NCBI GenBank assembly: GCA_051294375.1 | Contig: CM119271.1 | Coordinates: 5,236,832 to 5,300,831, forward strand | Source: Paraspadella gotoi | Taxonomy: Eukaryota > Chaetognatha | DNA: 64,000 nucleotides | Direction: 5' to 3' | In this document: in pieces, positions 46,441-55,698 of the stretch | How positions within the stretch are numbered: position 1 is the first letter of the stretch | How the letters are laid out: each line of letters begins with the position of its first letter | Made by a program: the position numbers and the translations under genes | Notes under the pieces: model-generated | What the model was told of the DNA's origin: nothing | Databases searched by the model: none | The model's input: the letters and a program-made list of their open reading frames with translations, nothing else

Positions 46441-47115
46441 AGAGAGAGAGAGAGAGGAGAGGGGAAGAGATTATAGTAGAGTAACGAGTATTGTTGATGT
46501 ATGATTTTAGGATGTATTGGATTGATGAAGTAGATTATTGTATGTGACTGAGTAAATCTGTTAGTATTAATTGATCTTATATAGTGTAGTATGTTGATTC
46601 AGATCGTTCGAGCATCGAGACAGGACGTCGCAAGACTCGATATGTAAAAAAAAGATTGAGATCGAAAACAGACACAAGACTCGACGGGAAAGAGACAAGA
46701 CAGGACAAGAATCTAAGACGTGTCAAGTCAACAATACAAGACACACATCACAGGTGAAACAGAAGCGAATTGAAAAGAAACAGACGGACAGACGGATTCG
46801 CTTCATGACGATTTACTGAGGAGAGGACGAGGTTGCAACGACGTGTTTTTTTAATCCTTTAGTTTTAGAAAATCTTCGTTAAAATGATTATAAGTAGTAA
46901 TAATAATATATAATTGAATACTAGTAAAATTTAAAAATATGAAATTAGAAAGAAAAAAATCAGAGCTAAGTTTTTTACTCTTTTCCCTCCTAATCTCCTA
47001 ATCTTCTCTTCCCACTACCCCTCTATTCCCCCGCCCTCTTCCTCTTCTCTCCCTTTCCTCTCTCCTCTCCCTCTCTCCCCCCCTCTCCTCCCCCTCCTCT
47101 CCACCCTCTCCTCAC

Positions 47116-47374
47116 TCTTCGGATCCGCGACTGCGCTTGCGCAGAGGACGTCCCTCTTGTAAAGGATGAGGAGAACCAAGATTGAGATGAGGAGAAAACA
47201 GGATGAAACCAATATGGCGAGGAGCGTGTTGAAGGCGGACGACTTGCTCCGCCGCACCGCCGAGCCAGACAGCAGGGTCTCGCCGTCCACGCCGCCGCCG
47301 CCCGACGGAGCGCTGTGGATGCGGACCACTTTGATGGTGATCCGCTTGACCACGTAGGAGCCTTTGTGGCTCAG
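47116..47374 (-). CDS. Transmembrane protein gene, membrane-spanning exon
   Basis: The acceptor is CCGACCAAAG/CTGAGC (phase 0) and the donor AAGA/GTGAGG (phase 1). It encodes 86 residues. It begins with a beta-rich stretch (SYVVKRITIKVVRIHSAP), followed by a glycine run (SGGGGVDGETLL), a basic motif RRSKSS and a single hydrophobic helix of about 22 residues (from LLAILVSSCF to LVLLIL) closed by YKR. The helix and following basic residues place what follows in the cytoplasm, making this a type I single-pass protein. The RRSK just outside the membrane could be a protease site. The preceding exon joins in frame without adjustment. Confidence 0.8.
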
Positions 47375-47630
47375 CTTTGGTCGGTGGGGGGAAGGAGTGT
47401 AAGAGTGTTTCAGTTGTGTTGATAGTTTAAAAAATAGTAAAAGTAAGCAGTCGCAAAAGAATATTTATTGTTTAAGAACATTGTGATATGTGAACATCAC
47501 GTTATTAATATTTTTATTTTTGTAAGTTAAATGTTTTTTAGCTCCGGCTTTTTAAAAACACTTTTCTTAATGGCTTACGACTTCTCAAACTCTTTGAATC
47601 CCTTACCCTCGTAATTTCTCCTTTCCTCAC

Positions 47631-47738
47631 CGGCTGATGTCTCTTCGCCCTCAGGATCAGCAGCGTGTCGCCCCTGCGCTGCGTAAGATGGGACGTCTTC
47701 AGCCGCAGCACGACGCCGGCTGACCTCCCGCTGATTGG
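47631..47738 (-). CDS. Transmembrane protein gene, membrane-proximal ectodomain exon
   Basis: The acceptor is TTTCTCTTCTCAG/CCAATC and the donor CAGCCG/GTGAGG; both ends are phase 0, giving exactly 36 codons. The product is basic and beta-prone (SAGVVLRLKTSHLTQRRGDT, then LLILRAKRHQP). It continues directly from the exon ending at 47890 and into the membrane-spanning exon. No named domain is recognised; the alternating hydrophobic pattern suits a beta-sandwich. Confidence 0.75.
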
Positions 47739-47889
47739 CTGAGAAGAGAAAGGTGTGTAATCTTTTGTTATTATTTAAATATTAAACGTTTTGCTTGTCA
47801 ACATCTGTATTCAATGGAGAACAAGTGTTGGTATTTTGGAATATAATATAATGTTATAAATGATAATCATTAGTAGGATGTAAACTTAC

Positions 47890-47986
47890 CTGAACAGAGT
47901 TTTTAAGGACAATTCGCTTCGTTGAGATTGTGAGACGCCGAACGCGGACCCTGAAGGTCATAAAGCGCCCACGCAGTTGGTCAAAC
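47890..47986 (-). CDS. Transmembrane protein gene, ectodomain exon
   Basis: The acceptor is CTTCCTCTTTCAG/G and the donor GTTCAG/GTAAGT. The first base completes an arginine codon begun by the exon ending at 48811; 32 codons follow, ending in phase 0. The sequence (FDQLRGRFMTFRVRVRRLTI, then STKRIVLKNSVQ) alternates hydrophobic and charged residues like beta strands. Both splice sites are close to consensus. Confidence 0.75.
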
Positions 47987-48637
47987 CTGAAAGAGGAAGA
48001 AGGAAAGGATAAAATTTAGAACTTTTTGATTCAACCGAAAAATGAGATGAGTTCATCAATCTCATTTTGCATATTGTTCTGTATTGACATTGACTTGTCA
48101 TAAATTTATTCCGGGTGTCATTTCACGGTCTCAACTCACGTATTCACTTTTGTCATTAGTGTTAGCAATTGATGATAATGATTGATTAGAGAGTTTGAGA
48201 TATTGGTCCAGCTAAATATTACTTTTATTTTAAGGACCCATTAACTCCCTTTACAGAAGAAAAAGAGATAGGAGGAAAAGAGAAAGAAAAGAAAACGGGA
48301 CCTTCCGACGAAGGAAAGAAAGGGAGGAAAGAAAAGAGAGTAAAAGAAGAAATGGAGGAAAAGGAAAGGAAGGAGATGGAAGGAAAAGACGCTGGATGAC
48401 ACAGGGGAAGAAAGGACAAAAGGGAGGACAAGGGAAGGGAAAAAAAAAAAAGAAGATTGAGAATGGAGGGAAAGGAGCAGTTAATGAATGGTTTTTAATG
48501 AATGGGGAAAGGTAAAGAAAAGAATTGGGGAGAAGAAATGAAAAAATGAATGGGAGAATGGGGGGGGTGTGGAATGTTAGTTAAGTTTTTAATGTTGGCA
48601 GAGTGAAAGTGAGAGAGAGAGAGAGAGAGAGAGAAGC

Positions 48638-48675
<38 letters not shown>

Positions 48676-48810
48676 AATAAGAGAAGAGTAGAAAAAAGCT
48701 GCCGGAAAAAGACGAAATCTTTAGGCAACAAATACACAAATATAAAAACTAACAAAACAAATCCAACTAATTAAAAAACAAACCCAACGAATTAATCGAA
48801 AACCACAAAC

Positions 48811-49035
48811 CTCAAAACCGGATGCGAGAGAACGTCGCAGGAGACGTTGAACTCTTTCCTCTCGGTCTCTGGCAGACTCACGACGTCGTCGCACAAAATC
48901 TGAGGCTCGAAATAAACTTCGAGCAAAACGTTCTTCGTGTAGTAGGAGAGTTCGTCGTCGGCGCGTAGGTGGAGGGTGCGCCGAGGGTGGAACACCGAGA
49001 AGAGGGTGTTGGACACGCGGAAAGTGAAGTGGTAC
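48811..49035 (-). CDS. Transmembrane protein gene, ectodomain exon with cysteine pair
   Basis: The acceptor is CCAACCCAG/G and the donor TTTTGAG/GTTTGT; 225 bases, phases 2 in and 2 out, both consistent with neighbours. It encodes 74 complete codons. These start YHFTFRVSN, reminiscent of the last strands of an Ig domain. They continue through VLLEVYFEPQILCDD and then KEFNVSCDVLSHPVL, which resembles the linker and B-strand cysteine of the next Ig-like or a related beta-sandwich domain. NVS is an N-glycosylation sequon. An integrin-alpha-like reading of the CDV..HP part was considered but not supported elsewhere. Confidence 0.75.
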
Positions 49036-49177
49036 CTGGGTTGGGTACTGAGAATATTGTATAACAAGGAACGGTTATTCCAACGTGTTGCGCCGCATTA
49101 CTTTTTTTTTTTACTTATCTTTTCTTTAAAAACAAAAGGCGGCGCCAGTAGTCGCTTAGATTTGATTTTTAACAAAT

Positions 49178-49330
49178 GAGCAACAAACTATAGGCAAGTT
49201 GTAAACGTTTTTAACGTAAGTGGGACAGACCGGCGGACAGACATACCGACGGACCAACCGACCGATGGACCGACCGACCGAAAAGTGACTTATAGAGTTG
49301 CTCGGCGAGTACTCCCGGCGAAACTAAAAA
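49178..49330 (+). mobile_element. GAGCAAC/GTTGCTC short element, copy 2
   Basis: It starts at ACAAATGAGCAACAAACTAT and ends at GAGTTGCTCGGCGAG plus ACTCCCGGCGAAACT. A GACAGACCGGCGGACAGAC and CCGACGGACCAACCGACCG run precedes the end. It shares TTAGATTTG, AACAAATGAGCAAC and the ending with 22730-22870. It lies in the intron between the exons at 49624 and 49035. Confidence 0.55.
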
Positions 49331-49623
49331 GAAAGGCCGCGGAAAGATTTTAAATGGGTCGTTTGATAAAATCTTCGGCCTTATTTATCGAAAACGTCTG
49401 ATTTCATCATAAATTCAGTGAGATTGCTTTTTAATTAGGCCCAGTTGCGGACAATCTTAAGTGGACGAAATCCTACATGGGCACAATTCAATCGGGCGCT
49501 CTACTGTGGGAGCAATAAATCTATAAATCTTATTTGCGCACACTGCACATTGCACAATTCTGCGATCACCAACTGTTTAAAACTGAGTTGTGCAATGCAA
49601 TTGACGTTGGCGCTAGGACTCAC

Positions 49624-49762
49624 CCGTTCTGAATGGCCTGGACGACGACGTTGTCCGAGTCAATGATGGAGAAGGCTCGCTCGATCTTCCAGGTGATGTT
49701 GCTGTTGTTGGTAAAAGGAACGGGGATGGAACGAGCGAATGGATAAAGTTTGCTTTTAGGTT
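49624..49762 (-). CDS. Transmembrane protein gene, ectodomain exon (5' edge uncertain)
   Basis: The donor AACGG/GTGAGT leaves two bases that complete a glycine codon with the next exon, giving AIQNGYHFTFRVSN across the join. A likely acceptor is AAATTTCAG/AACC at 49762, giving 45 codons. The frame stays open further upstream to about 50012, so the exon could be longer. The product includes TNNSNITWKIERAFSII, with overlapping N-glycosylation sequons and a tryptophan placed as in the C strand of an Ig domain. At least one more exon must lie upstream, since the entering phase does not match the 59697 exon. Confidence 0.6.
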
Positions 49763-49879
49763 CTGAAATTTTATTACTTTTACGAGTTTTTAAACAATTA
49801 AATTCGCAACTTTGCCAATTTTTACTCTTTAAAATCATCGGCATTTTTTTCCCGGCAATTGGAGGCCGACAATTTGCGT

Positions 49880-49930
49880 CGGCGCGCCCTCCGACCGGCC
49901 GACGCGTCGGTCTCGACATCTGCGTCGGCA
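49880..49930. other. GC-rich palindromic cluster
   Basis: Several CCGAC...GTCGG inverted words are packed here, including the perfect 12-base palindrome CCGACGCGTCGG at 49899-49910. It is in presumed intron just upstream of exon 49762, in otherwise AT-rich DNA. Confidence 0.5.
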
Positions 49931-50068
49931 ACGTCTCCGGTCGAAACGTCACAAATTGAAATAGAGCCTCGGGGGAAATTATAAAAGATTTTATAAAGAA
50001 TGGGAGGAGAGANNNNNNNNNNNNNNNNNNNNNNNNNTCCTTTTTGGTGGTCACAGGTGTATAAGTTA

Positions 50069-50264
50069 TCTTCCGAGAAAAAGATGTTCGTATGCTATTC
50101 TATTCTTCTCATCTTCTCTCTTCTCCCTCTCATTCTCTCTCTACTCTCCTCTCGTCTCTTCTCTTCTCCTCTTTCTCTCTCCTCTCATCTCCTCTCTCTC
50201 TCTTGCTCTCCCCCCATATCCTTTCATATCTCTCCTCAGAATAGAAACTCTTTTTCTCGGAAGA
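50069..50264. repeat. ~195-bp foldback with 16-base inverted ends
   Basis: TCTTCCGAGAAAAAGA at 50069-50084 returns exactly inverted as TCTTTTTCTCGGAAGA at 50249-50264. The interior is CT-rich. It may be a small TIR element or chance pairing at the edges of a CT-rich tract. Confidence 0.5.
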
Positions 50265-50819
50265 CTTTCATGGACCAAAAGGAACAGATGGGGAAAACCC
50301 GAAGAAAAACCGGGAAATGAATCAAATTAACGTCCTCTTTTTAATTGTAACTGATTTCGAATGTTAACCAACTCCAGTATGGGAGAGAGAGAGAGATAGG
50401 GAGAGGGAGACAGAGAGCAAAGAGTTTTTAAATACGGAGTGAAAAATAAAGACAAATTGACTTCGCTTCTCTTACGAAACTAATAGCATTATCGGTTTAT
50501 TTTACCACGGTAGGACATAGAGGATGTGAAAGAAACAAAGTGCCGTAGATTTCAGAGATGGCATTTTTTGCACTATACCGTAAGATCTAGAGAGGTGGGT
50601 CAGCAAAATCCGATTAAACCAGACCTTTTTTAATGCTTATTAAAGTTACAGTAATATTTAAATTTTGGTAAATATGGTCGGAATTTGAACGTCTGTATAT
50701 AAAAAGCAAGTGCTTTAGTTTGAGGTTACTTTCAACTTTTTACGACTTTTCGTTGTTGAATTTGTAATAAAAATTATTGGTTTCTCTTTTAAAAAGTGAT
50801 TTTAAACACCCCCCCACAC

Positions 50820-51760
50820 AGAGAGAGATAACTACTTTTCGGGTTCTGTATGCTCATTCAAAGTCCGTGACCAAACCCGCCGCTTCTTGTGGACCGTAAT
50901 CACCGATTATTTTTTCTCTTGAATTCCTTCCAATAGAATCTAATTCCCTTTTCGATGGCCGGCAGGTATTCTGTCCCTTGTTGGTTGTCTTTCTGTTCAA
51001 ATTTGGTAAGTTTATTAAAGCGTATTTAAGTTTATCTAGTTTTTTCCTTCGCAGATTCGTTGACTAGTAATATGTTTGACAGCAGTTTGTGGTTTAAATA
51101 TGAAATCGTTAAGTGGCCATTATGTTACCGTACTTGAGAACATCGGGTAGTAAATATTTTTAAAAAAGTCACTCAAGACTAGTTTATAAATTACTTCTTG
51201 TAAATAGGCGGAGCTGCTCAGAGCAATTTTTTCTTTTTTTTTTGCAAGAACTTTGCTTTACCTGTAACAGATAACTGACCAACGTCTTTTTAAATGGATT
51301 TTATTTTCTTTTGTGTTTTTTACCAAAGCAGTGGCCTTAACTTGTTATGTACGTTTTTTAAAAATTTCAAGCAAACTTTTGAATAAGCTCATTAGGACAC
51401 CGAACCACGGAAATCGCCCTGTCTTTTAAATTTTTTTATGCAACGCGCATTATAGAATGATTTGGCTTTATGACAATAATTTCATTTTCGTCATAAGTCT
51501 GCAGTCTAGTTCCATTCTTTGTTGTGATAATCTTTAATGGTTAATCCGAACGTCACAAAAACAGGATGTGGCTGTAACTTCTGGTTACCGCAAAGAGGGT
51601 GACAAACAAGACAACTATATAAGGAGAATGAGTTCCCCTTGAGTGTAGACCTTTGCTAAACGTCGTGATAATGATTGATCCCATTTTTAGATATCAGCCG
51701 AGAATTGCTTCAAATGAAAATGCATTTTTTTTAATTTTCGTTTTTAAGAGTTTGGGACCG
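50820..51760. other. AT-rich spacer, presumed intron
   Basis: Mixed AT-rich sequence without repeats or exons that I can defend on either strand. Confidence 0.4.
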
Positions 51761-51764
51761 GTGT

Positions 51765-52200
51765 TCAAACTTCTGAAAAATACGAGGTGATACAGCCTGT
51801 ATGTACGGCGGAATTTAGTGGGTGTGACTTATACAAAGGTCGCATAAATTTTGTAACGTAAGAAACACGTGGCCGCAATTTGCTGTGTGGGTCATCAATC
51901 GATGCGATCGTGTTAATGACCCTCTGATAGCTGCTTGTCTTTTTGGATCCTTCGATTTGTCGTCGATGAAGCCAAAGATGTCTTCGCTCTGGTATCGACG
52001 ACGATACCCAGATCTGGAGGAAATTCCAGGTCAAAAAAATTCCAGCCGGGAACAAGCTCTTCTTTCAATTCTTTTATTTTTATCGCTCCTCTCTGCTGGT
52101 GGAATGTAAATGAGATCGTGGAACTATGGCCTTCAAATTGGGAACATCCTTTTCTATAAAGTAAAATCTGATCTGATAAAATGATAATAAATTTAAATAA
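51765..52200 (-). pseudogene. Coding-like fragment, product unrecognised
   Basis: Two minus-strand frames with normal codon texture lie side by side: one includes GWNFFDLEFPPDLGIVVDTR, the other YQRVINTIASIDDPHSKLRP. They overlap, so a single ancestral frame may have been broken by an indel near 51950-52000. The base composition is balanced compared with the AT-rich flanks. The 3' end (ACATACAGGCTGTATCACCT, about 51790) has the look of a repeated-element terminus. It may be a degenerate transposon fragment; no family is recognised. Confidence 0.2.
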
Positions 52201-52914
52201 TTTTTTGAAATATTTTTTTCGAAATATTTCTATGTACAGCCAGCGCGACATACACTTTTAATAAACGTGGATTTACACAATGACTCGGCAACCGAAATAT
52301 GCAACAGAAATTGGAGCCGCATTTAAACTTTGGGTTGCCATTAGGTATGATTCTTTGTCATCATTTTTGGTACTCTTCGGAACATTCATTTTTACCGCAA
52401 AACAAAACCGATGCGAACGAGAAAACCGCAAAACCACGAAAATGAAATTTGCGATCAAGTTCTTGGTTAAATAGTCAATTTACTGCTTCTCCTCTTCCTC
52501 CTGTCCTATTTCACTTCAATCACACATTTTTGTAATGAATCGCAAATTTATTTGCTAGTGCGAAATTTTTTTTGGGCCTCTGACCAAAAAATTTTTCCCT
52601 CGCATAGATAGGAAATAAATCTTAAAGAGATAGGAAAAATTCAGCAAAGGGATAAATATAGTAAAAAGTTTTTGTTTTTCTTTTTTTTTTTTTAGCTTTG
52701 TTGTAATAATATTAAGTAAAGAAAAAAACATTATAAACAATGAAATAAAAGGAAAATAGTTTTCAAAATTTCTTAAAAAGTTATAGATAAAAAAAACATG
52801 AACATGGTGAAAAATTAAAGAGGCGAAAAAAGGTAATAATAATTTGGGCGAAATTTTAGAAAGTCGCTTGAAAGTCCGACCTTTCCTTTTTATTAATGGT
52901 AACAAACGACGCGT

Positions 52915-53890
52915 GTATGTCTATGGTAAGTATTAATCTCTCGCCACGGTACCTTTGAGGTATTTAAAGTAGTACCTCTAAGTACTTATGGCGAGATAAT
53001 TACTACACCTAAGACGCACGACGGTCGTTTGGTACCTTTAATAGAAAAGAACGGGGAGCTCAAGAGACTCCTAAAAAATTTCGCCAAATTTTTATGTTTT
53101 TGACGGGTACTTTGGGCGAAACTGTTTTAAATACCCTAAAGTACCTATGCGAGATTAATACTACATCCTTAGACGCACACGGTCGTTTGTACTTTAAAAT
53201 AAAAGAACGGGGACATCAAGGACTCTACTAAAGATTCGCAAGCAAATTTTACTTTTTTGACGCGGGTACTTTTTCTGATTAATTCTTTTTAATACCCTAA
53301 GTGACTATGCGCGAGATTAATACTACAACCTAGACGCACAACGGTCGTTTGTAAGGCCCGGCCCCGCCCCCCCGCCCCCCAGCCTTAATAAAAAGAACAG
53401 GGGACCTCAAGGACTTCTAAAAATTCGCAGCAACAAATTTTTACTTTATTTGAACGCGGGTACTTTGGCGAAACTTTAATACCGCTAATACTATGCGCGA
53501 GATTAATACTACAGCGCTAGACGACACACGGTCGTTTGTACCTTTTAATAAAAAGAACGGGGACTCAAGGACTCTAAAGATTCGCCAAACTTTTTGACTT
53601 TTTTGACCGGCAGTATTTGGCGTATAACCTTTAAATACCCTAAAATATATGGGAAATTAATATCTACACCTAAGCGCAGCACGCGTCGTTTGTACCTTTA
53701 ATAAAAAGAACGGGGACTCAAGGACTCTATAAATTCGCTCAAATTTACTTTTTTGAACCGTAACTTTGGCGAAACTTTAATGCCCCTAGATCTGTGGATA
53801 TATGGCGAGATTAATACTCACCTGATGTACATTGGTCGTTTTATACACTAATAAAAGAACGGACATCAAGGACTCTAAAATCTCGCAACC
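52915..53890 (+). repeat. ~160-bp tandem repeat, six degenerate units
   Basis: The word GGTCGTTT recurs at 53023, 53181, 53343, 53530, about 53692 and 53834. Each unit contains GCGAGATTAATACTACACC, AGACGCACACGGTCGTTTG, TAATAAAAAGAACGGGGAC, TCAAGGACTCTAAA and a TTTTTTGACGCGGGTACTTTG-like part. Units differ mainly by one-base indels. One unit carries an extra C-rich insertion (about 53353-53385). Confidence 0.9.
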
Positions 53891-54087
53891 AATTTACTTT
53901 CCTCACACCCCCTCCTCTTCATTGGCCTCGCTCGGTACCAAACTTACTCATTAGCTTTATCTTTTTTTTTTTTTTTTATAGCTTTTTAACGTTTAACGGT
54001 CAAATAAAACTTAACTAAAATATACATATAGTTGAAATGCCCTTATATACTACTTGAGAGAGGCGGAAAGTTTTAGGACAAAAAAAG

Positions 54088-54305
54088 AAGCTCTCTATCT
54101 CTCTCTCTCTGCTCTCTCTCATCTCTCTCTTCTCTCTCTCTCTCTCCTCTCTCTCTCCTCTCTCTTCTCTCTCTCTCGTCCTTCCTCTCTCTTCTCTCTC
54201 TCTCTATTCTCTCTCTCTCTCTCCAACCTCCTCCCTTCCGTCTCTCTCCTCTCTCTCTCTCCTTATCTTCCTCTGCTCTCTCTCTCCTCTCTCTCTCTCT
54301 CTCTT
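54088..54305. repeat. Imperfect (CT)n tract
   Basis: About 220 bases of CT repeats with interruptions, close to a 25-base N gap (54370-54394). Confidence 0.9.
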
Positions 54306-55010
54306 AAATCCATACACCATTTCATACGATTTTACAACTTTAAGATTTTCCTGACTGTCTTATAGCATTNNNNNNNNNNNNNNNNNNNNNNNNNGCTATT
54401 ATTATTCTTTACTGTTATTTAATATAAGGCAAAGGGAAAATAAGTCCATTTTCTGAAATTTATGTCACCAACATTTTTTTTCCGTTTTGTTTTAATACGA
54501 TCACTATTTTTCTTTTGGAAAAACTAAAAAAAGTAAAGGAAGTCGTTTCTCCAACTTTTCACTCTTTTTTTCGTTTTTAATCCTCAGAAAGAAAGATTTC
54601 AACTTCGCTGCTTAAAATTCTCGAAAGGGATTTTAGGACTTCACTCGAAGCACGAAAAAGAGAAAATAAAATATGAGAAACGGAAAGGAGAAGAAAGAAA
54701 GAAAGAAAGAAAAGAGGAAAAAAAAGAACGAAAAAAATAAGAGAAAAGAAAAAAAAGAAAAAAAATCAAACCACAAAGGGATACCAAAAAAGTCACTCGT
54801 GGCTCGAGTGAAAACAAATGTCGTCAAACGAAGCCAGAGACAAAAAATAATGAGATAAAAACAAGATTGTCATTTTAACATTCAACGCTTACAAAAAAAA
54901 TTAATTAACGAAAGCAAAACGAATTAACGATAAATAGCGTTGAACGTTTGCACACATAAACATCTCCCATTGCAGAGCAGAGAACGGAGGGAGGTTTGAA
55001 GGCTACCATG

Positions 55011-55011
<1 letters not shown>

Positions 55012-55085
<74 letters not shown>
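55012..55085. repeat. (ACG)n microsatellite
   Basis: A nearly pure GACGACGAC run of about 74 bases with three GATGAC interruptions, encoding a spurious poly-threonine or poly-valine frame depending on strand. Confidence 0.95.
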
Positions 55086-55086
<1 letters not shown>

Positions 55087-55489
55087 CACCTAATATTAAC
55101 GAGCGCGTCATCTGCAGAAGGTCGGCCCCTTTTTTGATGTCCGCCGATCCAATCGATTCACACAAAGAGGTCGGTGAAAGACTCGCCGTCTGGGTAAGTC
55201 ACCAGCCCGGTGAGATACCGAGAGGGGTGGGGCCGGTAGGGAGTGCCTCGGCTTTTGTGAGGGACAGGGTGAATCGTACATCACAAAATGCGAAAAAGCG
55301 GGCAACCGGTTTGAACCTCAAACGGGAAGAGGCTCTCCAAGACTGCGATGCTGGCAAGATTCGTCATTATTGTTTGGCTTCATTCAGGAGATTCTCGGTT
55401 TGCCCATATGTGGCGCCCAGGTTAATGCTCCAGCACTCGATTACACGATATGGCGCCCATAAATTGTAAATGTACCCAGGATGTTAGTC

Positions 55490-55520
<31 letters not shown>

Positions 55521-55596
55521 GAGAGAGAGAGAAACGGCCTGGAGAATCCTCTCTGGAGATGGAAGCCGAGTTGTTATTATTATACAGATCAAATAT

Positions 55597-55698
55597 TAGT
55601 AGAAGAAGTTTGAATTTGTTTACAACAACGATTTTATTGGTACATAGGGACGTACCAATAAAATCGTTGTTGTAAACAAATTCAAACTTCTTCTACTA
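55597..55698. other. Perfect 47-bp inverted repeat with 8-base loop
   Basis: The arm 55597-55643 (starting TAGTAGAAGAAGTTTGAATT, ending TTTTATTGGTAC) is perfectly complementary to 55652-55698, with loop ATAGGGAC. A direct repeat AGATCAAATATTA flanks the hairpin at 55586-55598 and 55732-55744. Transcribed RNA from either strand would form a long perfect stem. It could be a small-RNA hairpin locus, a young foldback insertion with target duplication, or a read foldback artefact. Confidence 0.9.

Noticed and set aside
47116-49762. Integrin alpha-chain identity for the surface protein
   Set aside because: The CDV..HP segment is faintly similar to integrin calf domains, but there is no GFFKR motif after the membrane helix and the upstream exon at 59697 fits an Ig domain better.
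54996-55469. 157-residue plus-strand frame starting with poly-Thr
   Set aside because: The start is an (ACG)n microsatellite. A GTAAGT donor near 55193 interrupts a plausible exon, but there is no acceptor-supported partner and no recognisable domain; the downstream part could be a repeat fragment.
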